DNA of 64,000 nucleotides, taken from contig CADASP010000019.1 of NCBI GenBank assembly GCA_902790625.1, positions 1 through 64,000 of the forward strand, written 5' to 3'. This stretch comes from an uncultured Prevotellaceae bacterium. Lineage in GTDB: Bacteria > Bacteroidota > Bacteroidia > Bacteroidales > Bacteroidaceae. Positions 31,624 through 39,462 of the stretch are shown here, one piece after another. Below the pieces are notes generated by a model that searched no databases, was not told where the DNA came from, and saw only the letters and a program-made list of their open reading frames with translations. Position 1 is the stretch's first letter; each line of letters opens with the position of its first letter. Position numbers and translations under genes: made by a program.

Positions 31624-33560
31624 GCGAGGGCGCGCATGGCATTGAGCACCGCCAGCACGGTGACACCCACATCGGCAAAGACCGCCATCCACATCGTGGC
31701 CACGCCCAGCGCAGCCAGCACCAGCACGGCCACTTTCACACCAATGGCAAAGGCCACGTTCTGACGGGCGATGGCCAGCGTCCTGCGGGCGATGGCGATG
31801 GCAGTGGCTATCTTCGAGGGGTGGTCGTCCATCAGCACCACGTCGGCAGCCTCTATGGCGGCATCACTGCCCAAGCCCCCCATGGCAATGCCCACATCGG
31901 CACGAGCCAGCACGGGGGCATCGTTGATGCCGTCGCCCACGAAGGCTACAGGCGTTTCGCGCTCCTCGGCCACGAAGCACACCTTATCATCGGGCATCAG
32001 TTCGGCATGATATTCATTGATGCCCAGCGTCTTGGCCACACGGGCTGCCACATCGTCGCGGTCGCCTGTCAACATCACCGTTTTCTTCACACCCATCATC
32101 CCCAGCTGAGCCACTGCCTCGGCACTGTCGTCCTTTGTGCGGTCGCTGATGATGATGTGGCCCGCATAGTCGCCATCGATGGCCACGTGGATCACCGTGC
32201 CCTCATCGTTGGCACAATGATGCCACTTGATGCCCTCGGCATCCATCATCTTGGTGTTACCCACGCATACCAGCTGATGGCCCACACGAGCCTTGATGCC
32301 CTTTCCGGCCACCTCCACCACGTCGCCGACGGGACATCCATCGGTGGCTTCGTCGGGGAATGCGTCGCGCAGCGCGTTGCCAATGGGGTGCGTGCTGAAG
32401 TGCTCTACATGGGCAGCCAGATGCAGCAGATGCTGCTCGTCACAGGCATCGGGATGCACGGCACTCACGGCAAAACGCCCCTCGGTGAGCGTGCCCGTCT
32501 TGTCGAACACCACGGTGCGCACCTTTGCCAGCACGTCGAGATAATTGGCGCCCTTCACCAGGATGCCTCGGCGCGAGGCACCGCCAATGCCTCCGAAGAA
32601 CGTGAGCGGCACGCTGATGACCAAGGCGCAAGGACAGCTCACCACCAAGAACATCAGGGCGCGATAAATCCACTGCACATTGAACGCCGCGCCTTGCACC
32701 GCATTCCACAGCGTGGGGACGATGGCCATGGCCAGCGCAAGCCCCACCACCACGGGGGTGTAGATGCGTGCAAAGCGGGTGATGAAGGCTTCGCTCTTCG
32801 ACTTGTGCTCGCTGGCACTCTCCACCAGATGAATCATCTTCGATACGGTGCTCTCGCCAAACATTTTCGTCGTACGCAGACGCAGCACACCACTCAAGTT
32901 GACGCAGCCCGCCGCCACCTCGTCGCCCTCGCCCACCTGTCGTGGCATCGACTCGCCAGTCAGTGCCACCGTGTTCAAGGCCGATCGCCCTTCCACCACA
33001 ATGCCATCGAGCGGTATCTTCTCGCCGGGCTTCACCACGATGGGCGTTCCTACCTGCACCGTGTCGGCATCCACGGTCACCTCCTGCACCGCAGCGCCCT
33101 CAGCTGTCACCTCCATCGTGGCCGTGTCGGGGCGTATGTCCATCAGATGGGCGATGCTCTTGCGGCTCCTCCCCTCGGCATAGCCCTCGAAGAGCTCGCC
33201 TACTTGGAAGAACAGCATCACGAAGACGGCCTCGGGAAACTGGGTCTCGGCACCCGGCAAGAAGCCGATGGCCAGCGCACCGATGGTGGCCACGGTCATC
33301 AGGAAATGCTCGTTGAACATGTCGCCCTCGCAGATGCCTTCCCATGCCTCGTGCAGCGTCTCATGGCCCGCCATCAGATAAGGCACAAGATAGACCAGCA
33401 GCAGCTGCCAGGTGGTCAGGCTGGCATATCTCTCCGTCAGCACCGCCGCAGCCAGCAGCAGTGCCGATGCGCCTATCACCATCAGCTGATGGCGCATACC
33501 GCCCTCCTCGTGGTGATGTTCGTGGTGTTCATCATGATGATGGTTGTGTTCATTTGTCAT
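31605..33560 (-). CDS. Heavy-metal-transporting P1B-type ATPase (Zn/Cd/Pb-like)
   Basis: Inner-membrane metal efflux pump of 651 residues, started at 33560 just behind its promoter. In place of an N-terminal metal-binding domain with CxxC it has a histidine-rich tail (HNHHHDEHHEHHHEE). Paired membrane helices, the actuator domain with GESMPRQVGEGDEV, the metal-site helix VVSCPCALVISVP, phosphorylation motif DKTGTLTEG, the HP locus STHPIGNAL and the hinge GDGINDAPVLA are all present. The CPC motif with a His-rich tail suggests zinc, cadmium or lead. It overlaps the aroB 3' end by 19 bases. Confidence 0.92.
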   Translation of the reverse strand: MTNEHNHHHDEHHEHHHEEGGMRHQLMVIGASALLLAAAVLTERYASLTTWQLLLVYLVPYLMAGHETLHEAWEGICEGDMFNEHFLMTVATIGALAIGFLPGAETQFPEAVFVMLFFQVGELFEGYAEGRSRKSIAHLMDIRPDTATMEVTAEGAAVQEVTVDADTVQVGTPIVVKPGEKIPLDGIVVEGRSALNTVALTGESMPRQVGEGDEVAAGCVNLSGVLRLRTTKMFGESTVSKMIHLVESASEHKSKSEAFITRFARIYTPVVVGLALAMAIVPTLWNAVQGAAFNVQWIYRALMFLVVSCPCALVISVPLTFFGGIGGASRRGILVKGANYLDVLAKVRTVVFDKTGTLTEGRFAVSAVHPDACDEQHLLHLAAHVEHFSTHPIGNALRDAFPDEATDGCPVGDVVEVAGKGIKARVGHQLVCVGNTKMMDAEGIKWHHCANDEGTVIHVAIDGDYAGHIIISDRTKDDSAEAVAQLGMMGVKKTVMLTGDRDDVAARVAKTLGINEYHAELMPDDKVCFVAEERETPVAFVGDGINDAPVLARADVGIAMGGLGSDAAIEAADVVLMDDHPSKIATAIAIARRTLAIARQNVAFAIGVKVAVLVLAALGVATMWMAVFADVGVTVLAVLNAMRALAYKPSR

Positions 33561-33592
33561 AGCTTTTCTCCTTTTTGTTTCTAATTCGGGTG

Positions 33593-33600
33593 CAAAGTTA
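33593..33600 (-). promoter_or_regulatory. Bacteroidetes -7 box TAACTTTG (P-type ATPase)
   Basis: TAnnTTTG box on the minus strand 32 bases ahead of the start at 33560. Confidence 0.6.
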
Positions 33601-34493
33601 CGACATATCTTTTGCAACTCGGTTGCAAACTTCAGCATCATCTCATTCTTCTGCGTTCAGCGCTTTTTTGTTCTTTCCGTAGCAAGAGTGACAAGAGCTG
33701 AGCGTTTCATCCTAAATCTTTCCCTTATTTCTTCATACAAGGCCGCAGGGAGCGGAATCGTGGAGCAACTCTCGAAAAATACGACCTGTGAGGTTGAAAA
33801 GACTTAACAACAACGCAAAAAAACTGCACTACTTACACCTGACCATTCGTTACCAGCCCCAAAAAGCAGCACCAGCATGCACCATGAGGGACAACTACCC
33901 ATTCATCGTTTTGAATAAATATACACTTTTGAAAGTTGCCAGTTCAGCGGAAAAAGTGGCCGCAGGGGTGGAGATTGCATGCATATACATTTTAAACTGC
34001 ATATTGAAGAGTGATGAGTGAAGAATTTGCTACCGCATAGAAGAACGTCACAGAGCATGATCAACTTGCAGGTCTATATTCTCCCCGCCATATATAGGGA
34101 GAGGCAGAGAGAGGGTCATCCGACTGAGCAGGAGACAGATGCAAATAGGACAAGTAGCTTAGCATTTTAAAGAAGGATGGTCCAGTGTTCATTTTGGTTG
34201 CACCTGTGTTAGTTTAGACTGTCCCCGGACTGTTTTTCTTTTGGCGATTATACTCCGACCCACCACCGGTTTAGAAGAGCAGGTAAGGAAATAAATAAGT
34301 CCAATCCGAAATAAGCATTAAAAACTTAAAATCTTGGTGCCAAGATGCCATTGACTTACATTTAAACAACTGTTCTGACGAAACACCACTCTTGGTGCCT
34401 AAATTTATTAAATAATGTGTATTTTAAAGGACGTATTAGCATAATCTCAGAAAAAAGAATTAATTTTGCAGCCAAAGAAATGAGATTTTTAAT
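33601..34493. other. Gene-free AT-rich flank of the restriction-modification island
   Basis: No credible gene. CTTTCCGTAGCAAG near 33677 recurs at 15412 next to a REP cluster. GAAGAATTTGCTACCGCAT (34020-34038) resembles, in inverted form, a stretch at 48455-48480. TCTTGGTGCC occurs at 34332-34341 (there followed by AAGA, making a dyad) and at 34390-34399, 127 and 69 bases before the -7 box at 34461. These may be operator sites for the island. GC content drops clearly from about 33640 onward. Confidence 0.5.
34461..34468 (+). promoter_or_regulatory. Bacteroidetes -7 box TAATTTTG (restriction-modification operon)
   Basis: TAnnTTTG box 26 bases before the ATG of the first methyltransferase gene. 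Confidence 0.6.
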
Positions 34494-35579
34494 ATGTGTA
34501 CGATACATAAGACATATATAGGTGATGCCCGATTGATGAAATGTACAGAGGACAACTCGGTGGATATAGTAGTGACATCTCCGCCATATCCTATGATAGA
34601 AATGTGGGATAAGTGTTTTTCCGAACAAGACGCATCCATCGGAGAGGCTATTGAGAAAACGCCCGATGCGGCATTTGAACTGATGCATCAACAATTGGAC
34701 AGAGTTTGGCGTAGATGCTATGATGTATTAAAAGGCGGTGGCTTCCTTTGCATAAACATTGGGGATGCCACACGAACCATTAACGGCAAGTTCAAACTAT
34801 ATAATAACCATACGCGCATTTCCGACTTTTGCAATTCTATAGGCTTCACGACATTGCCCAATATCATTTGGCGTAAACAAACCAATGCCCCTAATAAGTT
34901 TATGGGTAGCGGAATGCTGCCCTGTGGTGCATACGTGACACTTGAACATGAATGGATTTTGCTATTCAGAAAGGGTGACAAGCGGCAGTATAAAACACAG
35001 AGTCAGAAGCAAGAGCGCATGGAGAGTTCTTTCTTTTGGGAAGAGCGCAACGTGTGGTTTTCGGATGTGTGGGACGTGAAAGGCACGAAGCAAAAGATGG
35101 AGCGCTCGGGCAGTCGTGAACGGAGTGCTGCCTATCCGTTTGAAATACCATATAGACTTATAAATATGTTTTCACAGAAAGGTGATGTAGTGCTTGACCC
35201 GTTCCTCGGAACTGGAACAACGATGCAGGCAGCTCTGATGTGTGGACGTAATTCTGAAGGTTATGAAATTGACTCCTCGTTAAAGGAACTTATAGAACAT
35301 GGCATTGCTACCATGGATGTTGACATGTGTAATCATTACATTAAGCAGCGCTTCGACCGGCATGTCAGATACATAGAAGACCGCAAGACCCAGGGAAAGG
35401 ATGTTAAGCACTTCAATGTCAAACTAAACGTACCTGTGATGACGGGGCAGGAAGAACAGATAACTTTCAACTACATCACTTCGATACACAAGAATCAAGA
35501 TGGCTTTTATGAAGCAGATTATGAAGATTCATCAGATATGAGCAATATCCCTTTTCAATTAATCAAGCAAATCATTTGA
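34494..35579 (+). CDS. Site-specific DNA methyltransferase (beta-class), first of two
   Basis: Amino-methyltransferase of 361 residues. The catalytic motif TSPPY (residues 28-32) precedes the SAM-binding motif DPFLGTGTT (about 238-246), the order of beta-class N4-cytosine/N6-adenine enzymes. TSPPY favours N4-cytosine but does not exclude adenine. Between them lie FLCINIGDAT and a variable target-recognition region (FWEERNVWFSDVWDVKG). It is the first gene of a three-gene operon with a MjaI-like endonuclease 5 bases downstream and a second methyltransferase. GC content is well below that of the flanking chromosome, a sign of acquisition. Type II modification enzyme is the most likely role. Confidence 0.88.
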   Translation: MCTIHKTYIGDARLMKCTEDNSVDIVVTSPPYPMIEMWDKCFSEQDASIGEAIEKTPDAAFELMHQQLDRVWRRCYDVLKGGGFLCINIGDATRTINGKFKLYNNHTRISDFCNSIGFTTLPNIIWRKQTNAPNKFMGSGMLPCGAYVTLEHEWILLFRKGDKRQYKTQSQKQERMESSFFWEERNVWFSDVWDVKGTKQKMERSGSRERSAAYPFEIPYRLINMFSQKGDVVLDPFLGTGTTMQAALMCGRNSEGYEIDSSLKELIEHGIATMDVDMCNHYIKQRFDRHVRYIEDRKTQGKDVKHFNVKLNVPVMTGQEEQITFNYITSIHKNQDGFYEADYEDSSDMSNIPFQLIKQII

Positions 35580-35583
35580 AGAT

Positions 35584-36273
35584 ATGGAAAAGTATTCAAT
35601 GGAATTCGGCAAAAAGGAGCATGTTCTGAATTATGCTTGTCAGCTATATCAACTGTCACGTCCAACGAAAGTCGGAGCCGTAATGGCCTTGATACGTGAG
35701 TGCCAACCTTCATCATACGAAGAATGGAAAGATTGGTATTTTGCTAACGCTTATACAGCCACCAAGACTCCCGTTAAATTGTCGTTGGAAAGTCTGACGG
35801 AACTTGGCGAACGTCTTTATGAGAAGATACAGACCTTCGTCATCCCCGACTGGCAGGAAGCTTTCAGCCAGTTGACCCTACAGGATTGCATTGACTACAT
35901 CTATAATCTTACCATCAATCGTACGTATGATGGATATATCCGTGAGAAGTCAGTCGTAAACGACGGCTTAGCAAAGAAGTTCCCAAATGTAAAGTTTGAG
36001 GAAAGCGACCCAGAACTTGACCATGCAGGTGACATTGACTACGTGGCTAAGGTTGGCAACTATCAGTTCGGCATTCAAGTGAAGCCCGTGACAGCCAATG
36101 CCAACTTTGGCGGCTACTCCTTGAGCGAGCGCATGAAGGCCAGTTTTAACGATTTCACAGAGAAATATGGCGGTAAGGTTTTCGTAGTTTATAGCCAGAA
36201 GGGAGAAATCGCAAATACAGATGTTATTGATAACATTCGAAAGGAAATCGAACGCCTTCAAAGCCTTAGGTAA
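35584..36273 (+). CDS. Type II restriction endonuclease, MjaI-like family
   Basis: Protein of 229 residues. ESDPELDHAGDIDY followed by GIQVKP gives a PD-(D/E)xK-type site with Asp150/Asp152 and Gln165-x-Lys167. Together with LTINRTYDGY and KPVTANANFGGYSLSERM this matches what I recall of the MjaI endonuclease family, whose founder cuts CTAG. The specificity here is not known and may differ, because two methyltransferases flank the gene. The start could also be the fifth in-frame codon group at 35599. It begins 5 bases after the first methyltransferase and its stop overlaps the next start (TAATG), so modification enzyme is made first. Confidence 0.75.
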   Translation: MEKYSMEFGKKEHVLNYACQLYQLSRPTKVGAVMALIRECQPSSYEEWKDWYFANAYTATKTPVKLSLESLTELGERLYEKIQTFVIPDWQEAFSQLTLQDCIDYIYNLTINRTYDGYIREKSVVNDGLAKKFPNVKFEESDPELDHAGDIDYVAKVGNYQFGIQVKPVTANANFGGYSLSERMKASFNDFTEKYGGKVFVVYSQKGEIANTDVIDNIRKEIERLQSLR

Positions 36274-37643
36274 TGCCAACCCGTCATGTTCTGATTAATG
36301 GTGACAGCCGTAGCATGACTCAGATTCAGGATGAATCTGTGGATTTGATTGTGACCTCACCTCCTTATTGGCAACTGAAGGATTATGGTTCTGATTTCCA
36401 GATTGGTTTCAATCAGAGCTACGAAGACTACATTAACCACCTGAACTTGGTGTGGAGTGAATGCTTCCGCATTTTACATCTTGGCTGCAGACTGTGCATA
36501 AACATTGGAGATCAGTTTGCCAGAACTGCCTATTATGGACGATATAAGATTGTTCCCATCCACAGTGAAATTATCCGTTTTTGTGAGACAATAGGTTTCG
36601 ACTATATGGGTACTATCATCTGGCAGAAGCAAACTACAATGCACACTTCTGGTGGACAAAAAGTGATGGGCAGCTATCCCTATCCTCGTGGCGGTATTGT
36701 GAAGGTTGATTATGAGAACATTCTGCTTTTTAAAAAGCAAGGTAAGGCACCCTCGGTAAATAACTTCGTAAAAGATGCATCAAAATTAACTGACGAAGAA
36801 TGGAACACCTATTTTTCTTCTCATTGGATATTCCCTGGTGCTCGACAATCAGAGCATATCGCAGTCTTTCCCGAAGAATTGCCAAAAAGACTGATCAAGA
36901 TGTTCTCATTTGTAGGCGATACTATTTGTGACCCTTTCATGGGAAGCGGAACAACAGCATTGGCAGCTATGAAACTGGAAAGAAATTCCGTAGGGTATGA
37001 AATCAACCGTGACTTTCGCAGATATTATCATGAGAAGTTGACTGAGGGCGATGCAGAAGGTAATTTCGAGTTCTTTGAAGACAGTAGTGTAATAGATTTT
37101 GAGCAACGATTATTCGCTTTGCCATACAAGTTTGTAGATGTACACAAGTTAGAAAGCAAAGTCGACATCAAGAAACAGACTTATGGTTCCAAGTTTGAGA
37201 TAACGAAAAGCGAACGCGAAAAGAACGAAGCTTTCTTGAAATCCAAAGTTTGTGAAAAGGATCCGACTGTGATGGTCAATCATGCCCGCCAAGATATGTA
37301 CAAAAAGATGATAGAGACGGGCATTTGTTACTTGCGTGCTGGCGACTCTAAAGGGTCTTTGTTAGTCACTCCTGGCTTCGAACGGCTTGCATACGTGTTG
37401 TTACATACAAATGGCGAAAATGCCCAGCTTTTCAAATTGAAGACAAAGGGCCACTTCCAGATATGGACACGTGAAACGCTTCAACAATATGGCTTCGAGC
37501 CACGAAACGCGGCTTATTATGTTGTCCTTCACTTTGACCCAACGCAGCCTATAACGTTGAAGAAGCATCCTAACTTGAAAGAAGATAAAAACACATTCAG
37601 AGCTAAAATCAGGTCTCTTAGCGATTTCATGGGAATTAAATAG
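36273..37643 (+). CDS. Site-specific DNA methyltransferase (beta-class), second of two
   Basis: Protein of 456 residues, homologous to the first methyltransferase over its N-terminal 240 residues. TSPPY is at the same positions (28-32), with RLCINIGDQFAR and DPFMGSGTT (about 225). A C-terminal extension of about 190 residues (from about 265 on, with KSEREKNEAFLKSKV and GICYLRAGDSKGSLLVTPGFERLAYVLL) has no clear match to me and may add target recognition or another function. Translation is coupled to the nuclease gene by a TAATG overlap. The need for two methyltransferases suggests an asymmetric target or different bases methylated on each strand. Confidence 0.85.
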   Translation: MPTRHVLINGDSRSMTQIQDESVDLIVTSPPYWQLKDYGSDFQIGFNQSYEDYINHLNLVWSECFRILHLGCRLCINIGDQFARTAYYGRYKIVPIHSEIIRFCETIGFDYMGTIIWQKQTTMHTSGGQKVMGSYPYPRGGIVKVDYENILLFKKQGKAPSVNNFVKDASKLTDEEWNTYFSSHWIFPGARQSEHIAVFPEELPKRLIKMFSFVGDTICDPFMGSGTTALAAMKLERNSVGYEINRDFRRYYHEKLTEGDAEGNFEFFEDSSVIDFEQRLFALPYKFVDVHKLESKVDIKKQTYGSKFEITKSEREKNEAFLKSKVCEKDPTVMVNHARQDMYKKMIETGICYLRAGDSKGSLLVTPGFERLAYVLLHTNGENAQLFKLKTKGHFQIWTRETLQQYGFEPRNAAYYVVLHFDPTQPITLKKHPNLKEDKNTFRAKIRSLSDFMGIK

Positions 37644-37697
37644 TTAGCGAAACCTCCTTCAGAGGCACATGTTGCATATGGACAATCATAGAAGAAA

Positions 37698-37724
37698 ATA
37701 GCACACTCGGCGGGAGTGTGCTAT
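37698..37724 (-). terminator. Terminator between the island and prs
   Basis: ATAGCACACTC (37698-37708) and GAGTGTGCTAT (37714-37724) form a perfect 11-bp stem with a 5-base loop. On the minus strand it is followed by TTTTCTTC, so it mainly serves prs; the methyltransferase operon reads into it from the other side. Confidence 0.75.
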
Positions 37725-37759
37725 CTGTAGTGAAAAGCTTCGCAAGCAGGCTCAGGCAA

Positions 37760-38695
37760 TCATACCAGATACTGGTCGCTGATGCTCTCGTTTTCTATCA
37801 CTCGACGGATGGTCTCGGCAAACATGTCGGCCACGCTGATTTGCTTCACCTTGGCGCAACGCTGCGTGTAGGGGATGCTGTCGGTGAAGACCATCTCGGT
37901 GAGTGCCGACTCCTGCACGCGCTCGCTGGCCGGTCCGCTCATCACGCAGTGGCTGGCACAAGCTCGCACGCTCTTAGCCCCACTGGCAATCATCAGGTCG
38001 GCAGCCTTGGTGATGGTTCCGGCGGTGTCTACCATGTCGTCGATGATGACCACGTTCTTCCCTTCCACCTCGCCAATGATCTGCATGGTGTCGACCACGT
38101 TGGCCCGTGCCCTCGTCTTGTTGCAGAGCACGAGGGGACACCCCAGGTACTTGGCGTAGGTGTTGGCACGCTTGGAGCCACCCACATCGGGCGAGGCGAT
38201 GACCAGCTCGTCGAGCTTCAGGCTCTGCAGATAGGGCAGCAGCACGCCGGAGGCATAGAGATGGTCGACGGGCACGTCGAAGAATCCCTGTATCTGGTCG
38301 GCGTGCAAGTCCATGGTGATGACGCGGTTCACGCCCGCCACACTGAGCAGATCGGCCACCAGCTTGGCACCGATGGAGACGCGGGGCTTGTCCTTGCGGT
38401 CTTGACGCGCCCATCCGAAGTAGGGGATGACGGCATTGATGGTGCGGGCCGATGCGCGTTTGGCGGCATCAATCATCAGCAGCAGCTCCATCAGGTTGTC
38501 GCTGTTGGGAAAGGTGCTCTGCACGAGGAAGACATCGCGCCCGCGAATGCTCTCTTCGTAGCTCACGGCGAACTCGCCATCGCTGAACTTGGTGATTTGC
38601 AGCTTGCCCAAGGGGCATCCCAGGCTCTGGCAGATTTTGTCGGCCAGGTATCTGGTGGCAGTGCCTGAGAAGACCATGTAGTTCTGGATGTTCAT
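37760..38695 (-). CDS. prs: Ribose-phosphate pyrophosphokinase
   Basis: Makes PRPP from ribose 5-phosphate and ATP for nucleotide, histidine, tryptophan and NAD synthesis. The 311 residues match the family (about 310). Landmarks are FSDGEFAVSYEESIRGRDVF, PYFGWARQDRKDKPR, the signature DLHADQIQGFF and the PRPP-binding NVVIIDDMVDTAGT. The start is the ATG at 38695 (MNIQNYMVFSGTAT); the upstream extension is not family-like. The ThiE-like gene ends 16 bases upstream on the same strand, so they are likely co-transcribed. Confidence 0.94.
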   Translation of the reverse strand: MNIQNYMVFSGTATRYLADKICQSLGCPLGKLQITKFSDGEFAVSYEESIRGRDVFLVQSTFPNSDNLMELLLMIDAAKRASARTINAVIPYFGWARQDRKDKPRVSIGAKLVADLLSVAGVNRVITMDLHADQIQGFFDVPVDHLYASGVLLPYLQSLKLDELVIASPDVGGSKRANTYAKYLGCPLVLCNKTRARANVVDTMQIIGEVEGKNVVIIDDMVDTAGTITKAADLMIASGAKSVRACASHCVMSGPASERVQESALTEMVFTDSIPYTQRCAKVKQISVADMFAETIRRVIENESISDQYLV

Positions 38696-38711
38696 AATAT
38701 AAATGTATTGT

Positions 38712-39320
38712 TTAGTAGACAGCTTTCTGTAGTTTTCTGAAATGGGCGATGAGTTCCTTGTAGTCCTGCCCCTGATGGATGTCGAAACGGTTCCACAGGT
38801 CGTCGCACACCACGACGCCTCCAAAGCCGATGTCTGCCAGGAGGCGGATGTTGTCGAGGGTGACACCTCCGAGGGCGTACACATGACGGTCGATGAGTCC
38901 CTGCTTGGAGGCGGCCTTCAGCTCGTCGAGGCTGAAAGCCTGCTGGCTGGCCGCCTGGGTCTGGCTTTCAAACACTGGTTTCAGGAACACGTAGTCGGCC
39001 TTCTTCTTCGACAGCCGCAGCTGGTCGAGCGAGGTGCATGTGCGGCTGTGGTGCCCCCTGTAGCCATAGGGCAGCTCCATCTCAGGGTCATCGAGGTGTA
39101 TGCCGCGCAGACCATACTCTTGGCAGAGATAAAAATGATGGTGAACGGTGATGCGCCGATAGTAATCGTCGGGCAGCAGCGACAACAGGCGCTCGCTGTA
39201 GACGGGTTCGGATGCAGGTTTGAACAAGTGCAATCCGTCCATGCCCTCCTCAAAGAGCGTAGAGATGATTTTGTCTTCCTCCACGAAAAACGTGGACTTT
39301 GTCATGACGATCAGTTTCAT
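38712..39320 (-). CDS. ThiE/TenI-like thiamine phosphate synthase family protein
   Basis: TIM-barrel protein of 202 residues from the ATG at 39320, placed downstream of the promoter box at 39351-39358. GIHLDDPEM, the SCTSLD-like SRTCTSLDQL, DYVFLKPVFESQTQ and YALGGVTLDNIRL follow the order of ThiE (HLxQxD, SxHS, DYxxxGPxFxTxTK, AIGGI). The exact pyrophosphate-binding residues of true ThiE are only partly kept, so it may be a diverged paralogue without thiamine function. No other thi genes are nearby. It precedes prs by 16 bases. Confidence 0.75.
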   Translation of the reverse strand: MKLIVMTKSTFFVEEDKIISTLFEEGMDGLHLFKPASEPVYSERLLSLLPDDYYRRITVHHHFYLCQEYGLRGIHLDDPEMELPYGYRGHHSRTCTSLDQLRLSKKKADYVFLKPVFESQTQAASQQAFSLDELKAASKQGLIDRHVYALGGVTLDNIRLLADIGFGGVVVCDDLWNRFDIHQGQDYKELIAHFRKLQKAVY

Positions 39321-39350
39321 CTTGGTGCACGTGAAGATGCAATTGCGCTG

Positions 39351-39358
39351 CAAAGATA
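39351..39358 (-). promoter_or_regulatory. Bacteroidetes -7 box TATCTTTG (ThiE-like gene, prs)
   Basis: TAnnTTTG box on the minus strand 30 bases ahead of the ThiE-like start; TTTG at 39379-39382 is one base off the ideal -33 spacing. Confidence 0.6.
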
Positions 39359-39399
39359 ATCAAAAGATGGCAGACGAGCAAAGAAAATCGATTTTTTCT

Positions 39400-39430
39400 T
39401 TTGCCAATCGCACACTTATTCGTAACTTTG
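39400..39430 (+). promoter_or_regulatory. Promoter (-33 TTTG, -7 TAACTTTG)
   Basis: TTTG (39400-39403) and TAACTTTG (39423-39430) are exactly 19 bases apart, 32 bases before the next start codon. The two divergent promoters here are only about 20 bases apart. Confidence 0.75.
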
Positions 39431-39462
39431 CACAGTGAAAACTATTCTATACTTATATAATA

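Noticed and set aside
31821..33584. 587-residue open frame opposite the metal ATPase gene
   Set aside because: Shadow frame of a GC-rich gene; its translation is rich in H, L and Q without domains, whereas the minus-strand protein has all P-type ATPase motifs.
33788..34021. 77-residue frame upstream of the methyltransferase genes
   Set aside because: No promoter, no family resemblance, and low-GC spacer composition.
37950..37965. Third sigma-54-like site (TGGCACAAGCTCGC)
   Set aside because: Spacing between GG and GC is nine, not ten, and it lies inside the prs coding region.
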